Positions 8,219 through 17,620 are shown, counted from the stretch's first letter. The stretch: DNA of 64,000 nt from Catalinimonas alkaloidigena (GCF_029504655.1 NZ_JAQFIL010000001.1:5151001-5215000), one strand, 5' to 3'. Translations and numbers: made by a program. The notes: a model not told the origin generated them from the sequence alone.

Positions 8219-8806
8219 TCAAAAATAGAACAGCTGAAAATTTCCTCTCTTTCCATCCTCATCAACTACTGAAGCCGCTGCTGAGACTTTTCTACGATCA
8301 TAGTAAAAGTCAAAATCAGCTGCATTGGCACGTGAAAGCAAGAGAAACTTCCCTTGAGAATCAATGACAAAACCTTGTGCATCGTATATCCTTTCCGTGC
8401 CCTGATACCATCTTGAGCTGATGGTCAATAGACGAGTTGTATTTCTAAAGCTTACATTATAGTTCTGGTTCCACAGGTAGGTCTTGCCTGCATACTCATA
8501 CTTGAAAGCTTCATTGCCTACGACATAAATCCTGCCTCCTGAGTAGAGACGAAAAACAGTCCGAACCTTAGGGATTGTTGGAAAAAGATAGCGGGCATTT
8601 TCAGCTATCCCTAATTCTTCCATGAGATACTGTTCAAACTCCTCCTTATCCTTGTCGGTAAGTATCACTACTTCATCGGTCAAATCAATGGTTTCTATTG
8701 GATTATGATAATGATTATCAGGAAGCACTTCATTCTTCTCACAAGAGGAGAAAAAGGTAAAGAGCATCATGGCTAAGACCAGCCTGAATTTTTGAGACAA
8801 CTGCAT
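8219..8806 (-). CDS. Lipoprotein of unknown function in the mobilisation cluster
   Basis: A 195-residue protein with an SPII signal: hydrophobic stretch then the lipobox FFSSC (Cys about residue 22). The rest is soluble with many aromatic residues and no family I recognise. It follows the coupling-protein gene by 26 bases on the same strand and is probably co-transcribed with the mobilisation genes, which makes an envelope role in conjugation or exclusion possible. Confidence 0.7.
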   Translation of the reverse strand: MQLSQKFRLVLAMMLFTFFSSCEKNEVLPDNHYHNPIETIDLTDEVVILTDKDKEEFEQYLMEELGIAENARYLFPTIPKVRTVFRLYSGGRIYVVGNEAFKYEYAGKTYLWNQNYNVSFRNTTRLLTISSRWYQGTERIYDAQGFVIDSQGKFLLLSRANAADFDFYYDRRKVSAAASVVDEDGKRGNFQLFYF

Positions 8807-8832
8807 AACGATAAGTGGTTTATGGTGAATAA

Positions 8833-10701
8833 TTAGTGATAGAGATTTGGGTATTGCTCAATGATCTGCTCAGCTTCCTTTCTGATCTGTCGGAAATTGA
8901 GCAGCAAGATTTTTTCCTTCTCTTCAATGCTTGCAAAGGGTGCGATTGGATGTTGATTACTTACCTGGCTTTTCTTGACCCTGGTCCAGAAGTAAGGCAT
9001 GGTAGATTCTACAGTCTGCCCCACAAACTCTCCTGGCTGGAATTGCATGATCTCCTGGGATTTGATGATATACCTTTCCTGCTGAGAAATGCTAGTGTTG
9101 TAAGAGAGATTTCGCCCACCTTTACTTCCTCTACTGCTTCCCCTGGAATGGTTGGTGATGAGCCTTTCTTCCTTTCCTATCATCTCAGAAACTGCTTTGG
9201 CCGTTTGTACTGAGCTTATTTTTCCATAGAACTGGTTAGATAAGTTGGCAATGATAACTTCCGCTTTTTCTTTTCCATACATATCAATCATCTGGGCGTA
9301 GTCCTGGGCCATGTAGACACTGGCAATTTTATTACTCCTGGCAGTGGCCGGAATCATCTCAAATTTGGGGATGTAGAGTGTGGGTGCTTCGTCCAACAGA
9401 ACAAAGCTCTTGTGTTTTCCATGCAGGTTCATCTGCTTTAGAGCTACTGTAATGATCAAAGATATTACCGGACTGAAGGTATCCACTAGACTCGGATCAG
9501 AGCCCAAGCATAAGAGCTTGGGATGAGCAGGATCATTGATATTCATGTTCAGATCATCACCGGTCAAGGTCCAGACCATTTCAGGACTGTTGATCTTGCT
9601 GACCATGATTTGTAATGATGCAATCACGCCTGCTATCTGTTTCTCCGCTTTGTTTTCAATGGCAGTGGCAATACTGCGGCTCATATCTGCACTTTGAGTA
9701 TTGGTTTGCAACATGCTAATGACATGGGTATAGTCTTTATAAAGTGCGGTATTGATCACATGAGGCAGGGTACAATGTTGAGGATGTTCACAGCGAAAGA
9801 ACCAAATGAGAGAAGAAAGCCAGGCTATGGCAGAGTTAGAAAAGAAGTCTCTCTGTTTGATGGTGCTGGTATCCAGGTTGTTGACAATTGCCCGGGCATA
9901 TTCTTCAGCATGTGCCACAGTGGGTATATTTTCAGGTGAAAGAGGATTACAGCGATGAGATAGCTTAGGATCTTGAAAGTTGATGATGTAGTACTTTAAG
10001 TCAGTGTTTTTCCCATACAGGTACAGGGCTGTATTGACTTCAGTGGCCAGGGTAGGAAACTTGAAGTCATAAAGAACGCCGCAATATCCTTTTTGTATGA
10101 ACTGATGAATGAAGGCATTACCAATGCTCTCTGACTTGCCAGATCCAGAGGAGCCTATCACCAGGGTTCCCCTAAAAGGATTAGTAACATTGATCCATCC
10201 TCTTTGGGTTTGGAGGTGGATGCTATCTTCACTTTCTAGTTTGCGATGCTCATACTGTTCTTTTCTTCTGCTATTCCTAGAATAGACACTTTGCAATACC
10301 ACCGGTACACTGATCAGCATTCCTGCTAAAGAAGAAGGATAGAGCCAGTAAATGGTAAATGATGGATAATTATCTGCTTTGAAGAGCAGCACAAAAGATA
10401 ATACCGCTACTAAGCTTCCTGCCACAGTTATCCAGAAAGGCAATGGTTTTCTTTTCTGTTGGGCTGGATCAGGGCTTAGAAAAAGTACTACTACGCTCAG
10501 GTAGTTCAGCAGAGAAATAAACCTGATCCCTTTCCCAAAAAACAGAAGTAGCTGAACCACTCTTTGCAGCAGGGGATGCAGCTCTTCTGTTGCTAAGCTA
10601 TTAGCATGAATCAGCAGATAGTACTCGGCTCCCATCAGGGCAAGTAGAAAAAGAAAGCACAGCAGGAGCAATTCTAAAGTTGTGGTATGCTGGCTCATCA
10701 T
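8833..10701 (-). CDS. VirD4-like type IV coupling protein (TraG/MobC type)
   Basis: A 622-residue coupling ATPase. Four hydrophobic segments in residues 8-30, 48-76, 90-107 and 113-138 anchor it in the inner membrane. Walker A is GSSGSGKS at 183-190 and Walker B is FVLLDEAP near residue 415. These proteins link the relaxase-DNA complex to the mating channel and are distinct from the VirB4-like ATPase encoded at 29695. The start overlaps the stop of the upstream mobB-like gene by 4 bases, indicating translational coupling. Confidence 0.92.
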   Translation of the reverse strand: MMSQHTTTLELLLLCFLFLLALMGAEYYLLIHANSLATEELHPLLQRVVQLLLFFGKGIRFISLLNYLSVVVLFLSPDPAQQKRKPLPFWITVAGSLVAVLSFVLLFKADNYPSFTIYWLYPSSLAGMLISVPVVLQSVYSRNSRRKEQYEHRKLESEDSIHLQTQRGWINVTNPFRGTLVIGSSGSGKSESIGNAFIHQFIQKGYCGVLYDFKFPTLATEVNTALYLYGKNTDLKYYIINFQDPKLSHRCNPLSPENIPTVAHAEEYARAIVNNLDTSTIKQRDFFSNSAIAWLSSLIWFFRCEHPQHCTLPHVINTALYKDYTHVISMLQTNTQSADMSRSIATAIENKAEKQIAGVIASLQIMVSKINSPEMVWTLTGDDLNMNINDPAHPKLLCLGSDPSLVDTFSPVISLIITVALKQMNLHGKHKSFVLLDEAPTLYIPKFEMIPATARSNKIASVYMAQDYAQMIDMYGKEKAEVIIANLSNQFYGKISSVQTAKAVSEMIGKEERLITNHSRGSSRGSKGGRNLSYNTSISQQERYIIKSQEIMQFQPGEFVGQTVESTMPYFWTRVKKSQVSNQHPIAPFASIEEKEKILLLNFRQIRKEAEQIIEQYPNLYH

Positions 10702-11693
10702 CTTTCTTGCTCTATGTCAATATGTCTTCTCTTTTTCTTTCGCTCAGCAAAGAGTTCCTCATCCTCTCCTGTTTCCTGGCCTAGCTTCTGGATACCTTTG
10801 GCAAAGCTGCTTATTGACCTTTCCGGATATGTGATCTTATCCTCTTTTCCTTTTTCAAGCACCTGGTATGGATCATGGACAAGCTTTCCCTGCTGGTAAT
10901 GCTGGGTTAATCGGTACAGGTTAAAGAAGAATCCTTTTCCGTATTGCTTCTCTTCAGCAATGGACAAAGCTTTGTCTACCTCTACCTTCTGGTTTCCCAC
11001 AAAGTACTGGTTCAGGTATTCCACCCTATACCGGATACGTTCCCGATGCCTCTCTACCTGCTCCTGAGGCATGCCTTGTGTAAGCTTTTCTGAGATTGTC
11101 GCTTTCTCATAGCCAAACATTTGCTGAAAGGTCTTTCCATTCTGCACCTGCCAGTCTTTGAAAGTGAAGTGGCTTTTTCTTCCTCTGGGATTGAGTCTGT
11201 GCTCTCCAGATTTGTCCTTTGCACTCACCAGAATATGAATGTGGGTATGGTTACCGTTTTTGGTTTGTCCTTTTTGCTCACCTTCTTTTTCCTTCCGCTC
11301 CTCATGAAAGGTAGCAAACCAGATGATGTCAGAAGATCTTAATCTCTTCTTATTGGGTAAGTTAAAATTCCCGGCATAGTTCTCCATCACTTGCTGAGTA
11401 TAACTTTTTAGCTTTTGTGGATCATTTCCAATATGTTCCAATTCTGAAGGAGAGGGAGAAAGCACCAGGGAATAGAACTTTTCCTGATGTTTTCTCAAGC
11501 CTTTGGTATTACCATCAATGACCTCTTTCACCTGCCCTGCCCTGATATCTGATTTTTCATCGTTGAAGAAGCTGGCCTCCTTATCCTGTTCTCTTGCTTC
11601 GTGTCCCAAATAGCTAACGGTCTTACTACTGGAAGTGCGATTGGCAAACACAAATCGTCCATCCCTTCTGGGGTTAATGATTTTACTGTGCAT
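10698..11693 (-). CDS. MobB-like relaxase (DUF5712-type)
   Basis: A 331-residue mobilisation nuclease. The metal-binding histidines are seen in HTHIHI (His149, 151, 153), the HUH-like motif of this family; Tyr105 or nearby tyrosines could be the DNA-attacking residue. The charged C-terminus is typical. It should nick the transfer origin and pilot the strand. It lies between a BfmA/BtgA-like gene and the coupling protein, the usual mob order in Bacteroidota elements. The family assignment to DUF5712 is from memory of the motif pattern. Confidence 0.85.
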   Translation of the reverse strand: MHSKIINPRRDGRFVFANRTSSSKTVSYLGHEAREQDKEASFFNDEKSDIRAGQVKEVIDGNTKGLRKHQEKFYSLVLSPSPSELEHIGNDPQKLKSYTQQVMENYAGNFNLPNKKRLRSSDIIWFATFHEERKEKEGEQKGQTKNGNHTHIHILVSAKDKSGEHRLNPRGRKSHFTFKDWQVQNGKTFQQMFGYEKATISEKLTQGMPQEQVERHRERIRYRVEYLNQYFVGNQKVEVDKALSIAEEKQYGKGFFFNLYRLTQHYQQGKLVHDPYQVLEKGKEDKITYPERSISSFAKGIQKLGQETGEDEELFAERKKKRRHIDIEQER

Positions 11694-11716
11694 TGGCTAA
11701 AGTTTGGAGTTTAGGG

Positions 11717-11760
11717 TTTACCTCGGATTTGATCCTGAAATATATTCAGGACCTGATCCG
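11717..11760 (-). repeat. Intergenic hairpin and leader repeat upstream of mobB
   Basis: TTTACCTCGGATTTGATCC (11717-11735) matches 16795-16813 with one difference (T/C). Both copies lie 13-40 bases before a start codon on the minus strand, so the transcripts carry a shared GGATCAARTCCGAGGTAAAC leader containing an SD-like GAGGT. At this copy a dyad around TCCTGAA / TTCAGGA, extended by CGGA..GATC / GATCCGG, could form a hairpin. Confidence 0.5.
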
Positions 11761-11772
11761 GAGTTTAAGTGC

Positions 11773-12204
11773 TTATGGTTTTGAAGATTGATTACTAGCA
11801 TCCAACTGATCAGCCACCTGGCGTAAGCGTTCTGACAAGTATTGCTGATCCTGTTGCTGTAATTGCTTGTAAGTAGCCTGATCTTCTGTAATGAGAGTAA
11901 GCAAATGGTTGACTGCCAATTCACCCATGATTCGTGCCTTACTGGCTTCGGTATGCATGGCCCTCAAGATATGCTGTTCCTGAAAAACCAGGTAAGAGAA
12001 AATACGGTCCACAGCATGGCGCAACAACTGGGCAAACTCATCACTCTGTCCTGCCTGATAACTTCGTGGGTCAATCTTGCGGGAAAGGAAGAACTCTCCT
12101 GCTGCTTCCAGGTACTCTTTGTAAGAGAGTTTGAGCCGCTGAGACTCCGCTTCCAACCGCTTGTGAAAAGCGCTGGATACGTTTACTTTTTTAGAGGTAC
12201 TCAT
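11773..12204 (-). CDS. BfmA/BtgA-like mobilisation protein
   Basis: A 143-residue, all-helical protein. The N-terminus KVNVSSAFHKRLEAESQRL resembles the DNA-binding start of BfmA/BtgA mobilisation accessory proteins, and the rest is a predicted helical bundle. Such proteins bind near oriT and help the relaxase. It sits directly upstream of mobB on the same strand, the arrangement seen in Bacteroides mobilisable elements. The nearest non-coding stretch, 12205-12361, is a reasonable place to look for oriT. Confidence 0.75.
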   Translation of the reverse strand: MSTSKKVNVSSAFHKRLEAESQRLKLSYKEYLEAAGEFFLSRKIDPRSYQAGQSDEFAQLLRHAVDRIFSYLVFQEQHILRAMHTEASKARIMGELAVNHLLTLITEDQATYKQLQQQDQQYLSERLRQVADQLDASNQSSKP

Positions 12205-12289
12205 GTATAGGTACTTGTTTGATGTTGATAATGAGAGGGTTAAAGGGCAAAAGTACTTTCCATAAAAACCATGTTTTTACAACTATTTG

Positions 12290-12303
12290 AAATACAAGTA
12301 TTT
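12290..12303. promoter_or_regulatory. AT-rich palindrome upstream of the BtgA-like gene
   Basis: AAATACAAGTATTT is a perfect palindrome with a 2-bp centre, about 86 bases before the BtgA-like start. It may be an operator or part of oriT. No transcription factor can be assigned. Confidence 0.3.
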
Positions 12304-12361
12304 ACAAAGAACTTGCACTTACCCATCTTGCTGTGAAAAACTCTGGATTTATTCATTAGCA

Positions 12362-13045
12362 CTACTTCCTTCTGTCCGGTGCTTCCACTGGAAAGCTGAT
12401 CAAATTGAACATTTCCCTCAGCCGGGAGCGTACCCGGTCGCCGTACAATCGTTCCAGTGTGTCGGCGCTCAGATTGGTGGTCATATGGGTAAGCATGCCG
12501 TAACGGACGAACTGATCGTAACGGTCCAGTAAAATCTCAGCCATGACATTGCAGCCGTTTCCATAGACTTTCGTGTTGGGTTCCACCCCCAGGTCATCAA
12601 AGCAGTAGGTAATCGGCTGGTCGTACTGCAATATCGGACCATGCCCTAAATGCTTCTTTCGGAAGGACTGTGTTCCGTAGCGTTCCAAGACTGAATGACC
12701 ATCCTTGATAAAATTTTTGGCGATATCCCGGGTAGCTACCAGATGGAAACGTTGATGGGCAAACAACTGCATGATGGTTGTTTTACCACAGCCTACCGGA
12801 CCGAGCAAAAATAAGCCCTTTTCCGGATTGATGCCCAGTTTCTGATGCCAAGTCTCATTACTAGTAAAATAAGCCAGTACAGCCTCTAAAACCGGGCGAT
12901 TTGTGGCGTCCACAGTGAAGTTGGGTATCGTGCTTTGCGCGTGCTCTACAAAACACTCCCACAGGCTTTCAAATTTCATAGGATTAGGTTCGTTAGAGCG
13001 GAATGCTGTAGTCTTGCCTTCCACCGGTGTGTAATCTGCTTGCAT
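12362..13045 (-). CDS. DnaC/IstB-like P-loop ATPase
   Basis: An ATPase with Walker A GPVGCGKTT and Walker B YCFDDLG, followed by the sensor region LTHMTTNLSADTLERLYGDRV and the arginine-rich RSRLREMF typical of DnaC/IstB helicase loaders. Three starts are possible: 13117 (overlaps the upstream gene by 125 bases), 13045 (53-base overlap, chosen) and 12979 (13 bases after the upstream stop). The P-loop domain is intact with any of them. With the HTH protein upstream it probably forms a replication or helicase-loading unit of the element. Confidence 0.8.
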   Translation of the reverse strand: MQADYTPVEGKTTAFRSNEPNPMKFESLWECFVEHAQSTIPNFTVDATNRPVLEAVLAYFTSNETWHQKLGINPEKGLFLLGPVGCGKTTIMQLFAHQRFHLVATRDIAKNFIKDGHSVLERYGTQSFRKKHLGHGPILQYDQPITYCFDDLGVEPNTKVYGNGCNVMAEILLDRYDQFVRYGMLTHMTTNLSADTLERLYGDRVRSRLREMFNLISFPVEAPDRRK

Positions 13046-13880
13046 AGGGGTCAAAGTTTGGAGATGAGATATCGTTTCTTGAAAGTTTACTTGCTTGATT
13101 AGCATAGTCTTTGGCATTGAGTAGCCAGTTGTTGGCCGCTGCCTGCCAGTCCTGCATATCGTTACGGCCTACTTTCCAGCCATTGGCTTCGTAGTAGTTG
13201 ACAAAGCGAAGGGCCTGTCCTCGGGCAGTGAGGCTATCCGGGCAGAGTTCTGACTGGCTTTTCATGTACTCCTCCACCTCACTCACCGAAGGCTTGACAA
13301 ACTTCTGGGTTGGTTCTTTTTTTCTTGGAGGGGGGGACGCCGCAACCGGGGGGGAGGTTGAAGTTTGGCGCTTTACCTCGCCAGTAATAGATCTCCTTTC
13401 TTCTGGTTTTTTTTCTCCTTGCTCCCTCCACTTTAAAGTAGATGAATCAAGGGTAGATACACTATGTATTCGATCATTATAATCGATAAAATTATTAATA
13501 AGGTGTAACTGCCCATCCGATCTATTATTCAGTAGACCGGCCTCTACTTTTGAGTTGCCCCCATCTACTGAAGAAGGGGGTGGGGCACCCTTTTCCGGTA
13601 GATCGCTGTTGATAAAAATTTTACGTTGATTTCCGTGACAAACTTCAACCTTTATATACCCTTGTTCAGCAAGCTGGTTGATCCAACGAGAGGCCACTTT
13701 AGCTTGCACATTGTAGAGAAATGCCAGGTGGTTGTTACCCGCCCAGCAGTAGCCTTGCTGATCACAGAGGGCTTTGATTTCACCGTACAAGAGCTTGGCG
13801 TGGGCGGACAGATTAGGATCAAAACGTACCTGCGCTGGCAGATTGATCTGGTAAGTGGGTAATGAGTGCTCCTTTCTCAT
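12993..13880 (-). CDS. Winged-helix replication-type protein
   Basis: About 295 residues from ATG 13880. The N-terminal 90 residues form a winged helix of the RepA/DnaD-like kind: INLPAQVRFDPNLSAHAKLL, then WAGNNHLAFLY and ASRWINQLAEQGYIKVEV. A low-complexity linker (Arg, Pro, Thr) follows and a C-terminal helical segment (EVEEYMKSQSELCPDSLTAR onward) resembles the tail of phage-type replication proteins. The ATG overlaps the TGA of the upstream HTH gene (ATGA). A longer frame runs to 14051 but would overlap that gene, so it is rejected. Confidence 0.75.
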   Translation of the reverse strand: MRKEHSLPTYQINLPAQVRFDPNLSAHAKLLYGEIKALCDQQGYCWAGNNHLAFLYNVQAKVASRWINQLAEQGYIKVEVCHGNQRKIFINSDLPEKGAPPPSSVDGGNSKVEAGLLNNRSDGQLHLINNFIDYNDRIHSVSTLDSSTLKWREQGEKKPEERRSITGEVKRQTSTSPPVAASPPPRKKEPTQKFVKPSVSEVEEYMKSQSELCPDSLTARGQALRFVNYYEANGWKVGRNDMQDWQAAANNWLLNAKDYANQASKLSRNDISSPNFDPYASRLHTGGRQDYSIPL

Positions 13881-14155
13881 AGCTGATGGGCGTTTACCAG
13901 GTTCTCCTCTATGACTTTCATAATGCCGTCGTAAGGGTAGTAAATCACTCCACCTACTTTGCTGTAGGGTAAGGTGCCGTTGATGCGAAGGTTTTGTAGT
14001 GTTCCCGCTGAGATGGCCAGCATCTTCCTGACTTCCGGGGAGCGCAGCCATCGCTTTGGTTCATGATGGGACTTAGAAAGAACCACTTTAAGTTCTTCTA
14101 CCAGCTCCTGCTTGAAAAGAAACAGGTCATCGGTGGTGATAATTTGTGCAGACAT
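13877..14155 (-). CDS. Excisionase-type helix-turn-helix protein
   Basis: 92 residues from ATG 14155. The core WLRSPEVRKMLAISAGTLQN followed by LRINGTLPYSKVGGVIYY is the MerR/Xis-like HTH_17 fold common in Bacteroidota mobile elements. It probably binds DNA at an origin, att site or promoter of the element. It begins an overlapping run with the replication protein and ATPase. Confidence 0.8.
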   Translation of the reverse strand: MSAQIITTDDLFLFKQELVEELKVVLSKSHHEPKRWLRSPEVRKMLAISAGTLQNLRINGTLPYSKVGGVIYYPYDGIMKVIEENLVNAHQL

Positions 14156-14224
14156 AATTTCAATTTTTGTTGATGAATAATATGTCTGCAAGTAGAAAAA
14201 AAGAGGAATACCAAAACAGTTAAC

Positions 14225-14240
14225 GGGGTTAATCAACCCC
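14225..14240. promoter_or_regulatory. Palindrome GGGGTT-AATC-AACCCC upstream of the HTH gene
   Basis: A 6-bp perfect stem with a 4-bp centre, 70 bases upstream of the HTH start on the minus strand. It could be an autoregulatory operator or a hairpin in the leader. Unassigned. Confidence 0.35.
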
Positions 14241-14373
14241 CTGTAAACCCCTTGACAATCAGAAGATTATAAATTTATTTTTTTTGATTCCCCTTACTTT
14301 TGTATAGTGAAAAGTAGCAAGATTTTAACTGCTTTACTCCAGAATGAAGACTGTTTTGGCCTATGTTTACCTG

Positions 14374-15882
14374 CTACGATATTTTGTTTAAGTAATTCAG
14401 CATGGCAATGACTTTGTCCTTCAATATGGATATGGTATGCTGGTCATGCTGATAGAATTTAGCTTTCAGGCTTTTGGCCGACACTTCCTCTTGTTGAGTA
14501 GAGCTTAAGATCTCACTAAAGCGCCGGTAGATATTATTTTGATTCTGCTCTGGAAAAAGATCTACCTCCAAAAATAATTTTATCAAAAGTGAGACTTGTG
14601 CCACTGAAAGGTTGGTCTTGACCTTTTCATCATTGATAGTAAGCAAGGGTTCAGACACTAGTGAAGGATACTTTTCCAGGTAAGCAATCTCTTCCCTGAG
14701 CCAGCCTAAAATTCGTTCATTTGCTGATATGTTTTCTGTTTGTAAGCTGTACTGAACAGGCAACTGCTTGCAGAATTTTTGGTAGTAGTACAAAATTCCT
14801 AGCTTTTCACTTTTTGTTTGCTGTATGTCTAATTTTACTTTCAATCGGTCAATAAACCACCCTACAAATGATTCGTCGTCAAAATTGTGGGAAATCAATA
14901 CCGTAGTCAGTTCTTCTTCATTGAAATGTCTTTCATTTACTATTTTTTCAAGTCCCTGCAAAAGCTGTTGGTACTTTCTTAATTGAAGATAACTGGCTTT
15001 CTGATGGGCAAGCCCCTTGATTTTGACAAAAAAGCCTGATAGAATGCCGTGTAGGGATGGATCTACCTCAGACTGTGCTAAAGCATTTTGAACTGTGTTA
15101 AGCTGCCCCGACAAGTGGTTAAGGATCTGTATATGATCGTGATAAGGAACTGCTGCATGGATGTCTATATACTGGGCAAATTGCTTTTCAATAAAGCCAA
15201 TGAGTTCTTGTAACCCCAGGAAAATGTGCTTAGAAATGTCCGGGAGGCTATATTCACCTGAGAAAGTATACATCAGCAAATCTGTGTCCCCCAATTGTTC
15301 CATGAGGTGTCTGGCATAAGTGATTAATGTTTGCTGATGGTCCTGCACATACTTTTGGGCTACATCCTTTGAAGCAGCCTGAAAGGTGTAGTTAAGCATT
15401 TTCTGCTGTACCAATGCTACCTGCTCAATCAAAAGCTTTTGGTAAAAGTGGTAACGTCTTTCCTCAAAGCTTAAGGAATCCAATGGATAATAAGCATACA
15501 GTTCCAAGTGAACGCTACCGCTTTCATCTTGCCAGTGGTACCATTCAATGATTGATTCAGAGGCAAGGGAAAGCCGTTGTAGTACCATGTCTAAAAGTAC
15601 TTCACCTGCTTGCTGTTCGTAGACTTGTACTTTATGGTTTAAAGCTACAAATACTGGAGGGCGATAGCGGTCTAAAAGTTTTATGTCAAGGGATTCAACT
15701 GAAAGTGACTGATCTTCAGATTGCCCAAACCGAGCATGAATTTGTCTGGCGCAAGTCTTTGGCACTTCTGAAAGGTGCTTATAAAACCGGGCTTGCTCTG
15801 AAGGTTCAGTAGGAAAATACAAAGGTGACAGGCTTCCCTGTACTACTTGGTGAATGATGTTGAGTTCGTAGGACACAATCAT
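14374..15882 (-). CDS. Unknown 502-residue protein of the conjugative element
   Basis: Not recognised. The protein is largely helical with no signal peptide or membrane helix. The C-terminal 80 residues (from KTNLSVAQVSLLIKLF to the end) have the pattern of a helical tail seen, as far as I recall, in Bacteroidota mobile-element proteins: an LS-x-Q-hydrophobic start, then an iS-x-x-S-L-K-x-K-F-Y motif. It stands alone between the HTH gene and a membrane protein gene, both on the minus strand. Confidence 0.65.
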   Translation of the reverse strand: MIVSYELNIIHQVVQGSLSPLYFPTEPSEQARFYKHLSEVPKTCARQIHARFGQSEDQSLSVESLDIKLLDRYRPPVFVALNHKVQVYEQQAGEVLLDMVLQRLSLASESIIEWYHWQDESGSVHLELYAYYPLDSLSFEERRYHFYQKLLIEQVALVQQKMLNYTFQAASKDVAQKYVQDHQQTLITYARHLMEQLGDTDLLMYTFSGEYSLPDISKHIFLGLQELIGFIEKQFAQYIDIHAAVPYHDHIQILNHLSGQLNTVQNALAQSEVDPSLHGILSGFFVKIKGLAHQKASYLQLRKYQQLLQGLEKIVNERHFNEEELTTVLISHNFDDESFVGWFIDRLKVKLDIQQTKSEKLGILYYYQKFCKQLPVQYSLQTENISANERILGWLREEIAYLEKYPSLVSEPLLTINDEKVKTNLSVAQVSLLIKLFLEVDLFPEQNQNNIYRRFSEILSSTQQEEVSAKSLKAKFYQHDQHTISILKDKVIAMLNYLNKIS

Positions 15883-15996
15883 TGGTTTTTAGGATACCAT
15901 ATCGCAGTAAAAACCAAATTTATATATAATTATTTATATTTTATATACTTTAAATTATATCCCCATCGTCTTCTGGTAATATTACCCTTACAACAT

Positions 15997-16782
15997 CTAC
16001 TTTTCAGCGACTACTTTTCCATTACTACTCGTCTGCTTCTGTGCTTTTCTTTTTAGCTGACACTGCTCACAGTCTCTTTTGTAGCGGGAGAGTTGTTGAT
16101 AGGTATCGGCTTGAAAACCACAGCTAACACACATCCGGTTCTCAGCCACCATTTGTAGTTCCTCCTGGTGCTCTCGTTGTTGCTTAGTTAAGGTTTGTTG
16201 TAATTTCGTTAAAGCCTGCTTGCCTTCGGAAAGCTCTTCGTTACGTTTGGTGAGTTGTGCTTGCAAATTGGTTAGGGATTGGTGAGCAGTGGTAACTTCT
16301 TCCTTGAGTCTGGTAGCTGCTTGCTGAGCCTGTTGTAAAGCCTGCTGATCAGCTTGTTGGCCTTTCAACTCTTTCCACTTGCCTACGAAGAGGTATACAA
16401 ACAGGTAGTTGATCACTGCGATCAACAGGCTAAAAAGTTGGCTTATGAAAATATCCTGAGTAGATTTACTAAAGTCCCAGGCATCAAAAAAAAGAGTAGT
16501 AATGAAGTAACCGGCAAAAGCAAAGAGTACCGGAAATGCCTGATGGACAAGTTTACTGTTGGCTGCAGTGGTAAGAATTGTCAAGTGAATAGCTACGGAG
16601 AGAAACCATGCTGCCCCTTTTCTTTGCCAGCCGATGATCGTATCCGGTAATTGGTTAATTAACAGTGCCTGGCTTTCATACACCAGATAAGCATACATGG
16701 CAAACATGCCAATCATGATGGGAGGCAGGGTAAACAGACTCTCGGCAATCTTTTCAAAAAACTGATGTATTCTTCTTTCCAT
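15997..16782 (-). CDS. Membrane protein with coiled coil and C-terminal zinc ribbon
   Basis: 261 residues: about four hydrophobic helices in the first 135 residues, a Gln/Ala-rich coiled coil (about 140-205), then two CxxC pairs (CVSC and CEQC, 18 residues apart) that should bind zinc. Family not recognised. A shared leader repeat precedes it (16795-16813). A role in anchoring element DNA or a replication complex to the membrane would fit the domains, but is speculative. Confidence 0.65.
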   Translation of the reverse strand: MERRIHQFFEKIAESLFTLPPIMIGMFAMYAYLVYESQALLINQLPDTIIGWQRKGAAWFLSVAIHLTILTTAANSKLVHQAFPVLFAFAGYFITTLFFDAWDFSKSTQDIFISQLFSLLIAVINYLFVYLFVGKWKELKGQQADQQALQQAQQAATRLKEEVTTAHQSLTNLQAQLTKRNEELSEGKQALTKLQQTLTKQQREHQEELQMVAENRMCVSCGFQADTYQQLSRYKRDCEQCQLKRKAQKQTSSNGKVVAEK

Positions 16783-16794
16783 TGGGTTTGGGAG

Positions 16795-16813
16795 TTTACC
16801 TCGGACTTGATCC
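16795..16813 (-). repeat. Second copy of the 19-bp leader repeat
   Basis: TTTACCTCGGACTTGATCC, 18 of 19 identical to 11717-11735. It lies 13 bases upstream of the start of the zinc-ribbon membrane protein, as the first copy lies upstream of mobB. Surrounding GGGTTT and GAGTTT words also recur. Confidence 0.5.
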
Positions 16814-16839
16814 GGGGTCTTAGGGTTTAGAATAAAAAA

Positions 16840-17505
16840 TCAGAGATAAGCTGTAGTAGGTTCATGCAGGTGAAAACTACCGTTTTTGCGTTCGTAGTAA
16901 ATCGTTTCAAACAGGTCTAGCTCTTTGACTCTTTGTAGCAGGTGTTGGTATTTCCTTCTTCCTTCGGCGATAAACTGGCTGTTGCTAAACTTTTGGACAA
17001 AGAATAGCCGTTTGGCTTTTTTGCTTACCCCAATCAGGCATACCTGCTTGGCATCAATACTATCAGCATAAAAAGCCATCTGCCGGTCGTAATGATACTC
17101 CTGACAACTTTGAATAAATGCGGCAAGGCTGGTAGTAGAAGTCGTCTTAAAATCTATCACTGATGGGTTATCTGTCTCAGTGTTAACAATCAAATCAAGT
17201 TTACACTTACACAAAATACCGCTGGTTGGCTCCTGCCAGAGAATGACTTTTTCCTTCTCTGAATCTTGAAGCAATCCTTTGCAGAATTGGTTACTGATGA
17301 CAGTGCGGTACATGCGATAAAGCATTTTGATGTCTAAATCAATGCAGCTTTCAGTTCGGAATTTCTCCGGCTCTAAAAGCAGTTCGTGAAAAGCCCCTCC
17401 CAAACGAAAAGCTGCTTCCGGCTTCTGGTAAGGTGTATTGCTTAGGATATGCTCAGCAATACTTAAATCGCTGTTGCTGATCCGCTGTAGTTGGTAGTAA
17501 GACAT
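16840..17505 (-). CDS. RecE-like exonuclease (PD-(D/E)XK, exodeoxyribonuclease VIII type)
   Basis: 221 residues from ATG 17505; the longer frame to 17760 overlaps the next gene and is rejected. The N-terminus YYQLQRISNSDLSIAEHIL and the helix GGAFHELLLEPEKF are the conserved opening of this family. The nuclease core reads LCKCKLDLIV (Asp) and SVIDFKTT (Asp-x-Lys). RecE-type enzymes chew 5' ends and pair with a single-strand annealing partner. Its neighbours upstream are a phage-type coiled-coil protein and a probable ssDNA-binding protein, making a recombination module. Confidence 0.8.
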   Translation of the reverse strand: MSYYQLQRISNSDLSIAEHILSNTPYQKPEAAFRLGGAFHELLLEPEKFRTESCIDLDIKMLYRMYRTVISNQFCKGLLQDSEKEKVILWQEPTSGILCKCKLDLIVNTETDNPSVIDFKTTSTTSLAAFIQSCQEYHYDRQMAFYADSIDAKQVCLIGVSKKAKRLFFVQKFSNSQFIAEGRRKYQHLLQRVKELDLFETIYYERKNGSFHLHEPTTAYL

Positions 17506-17620
17506 GACAATGAACAATGTAGAATGCCGCCGTGGAGCGGAACAATGAGCTATGATGAAAGAGGAAGCCGGAAACGGAAAACTGTCTCCGCTCTTCTGTC
17601 TCCCTTTTCCATCCTTACTG

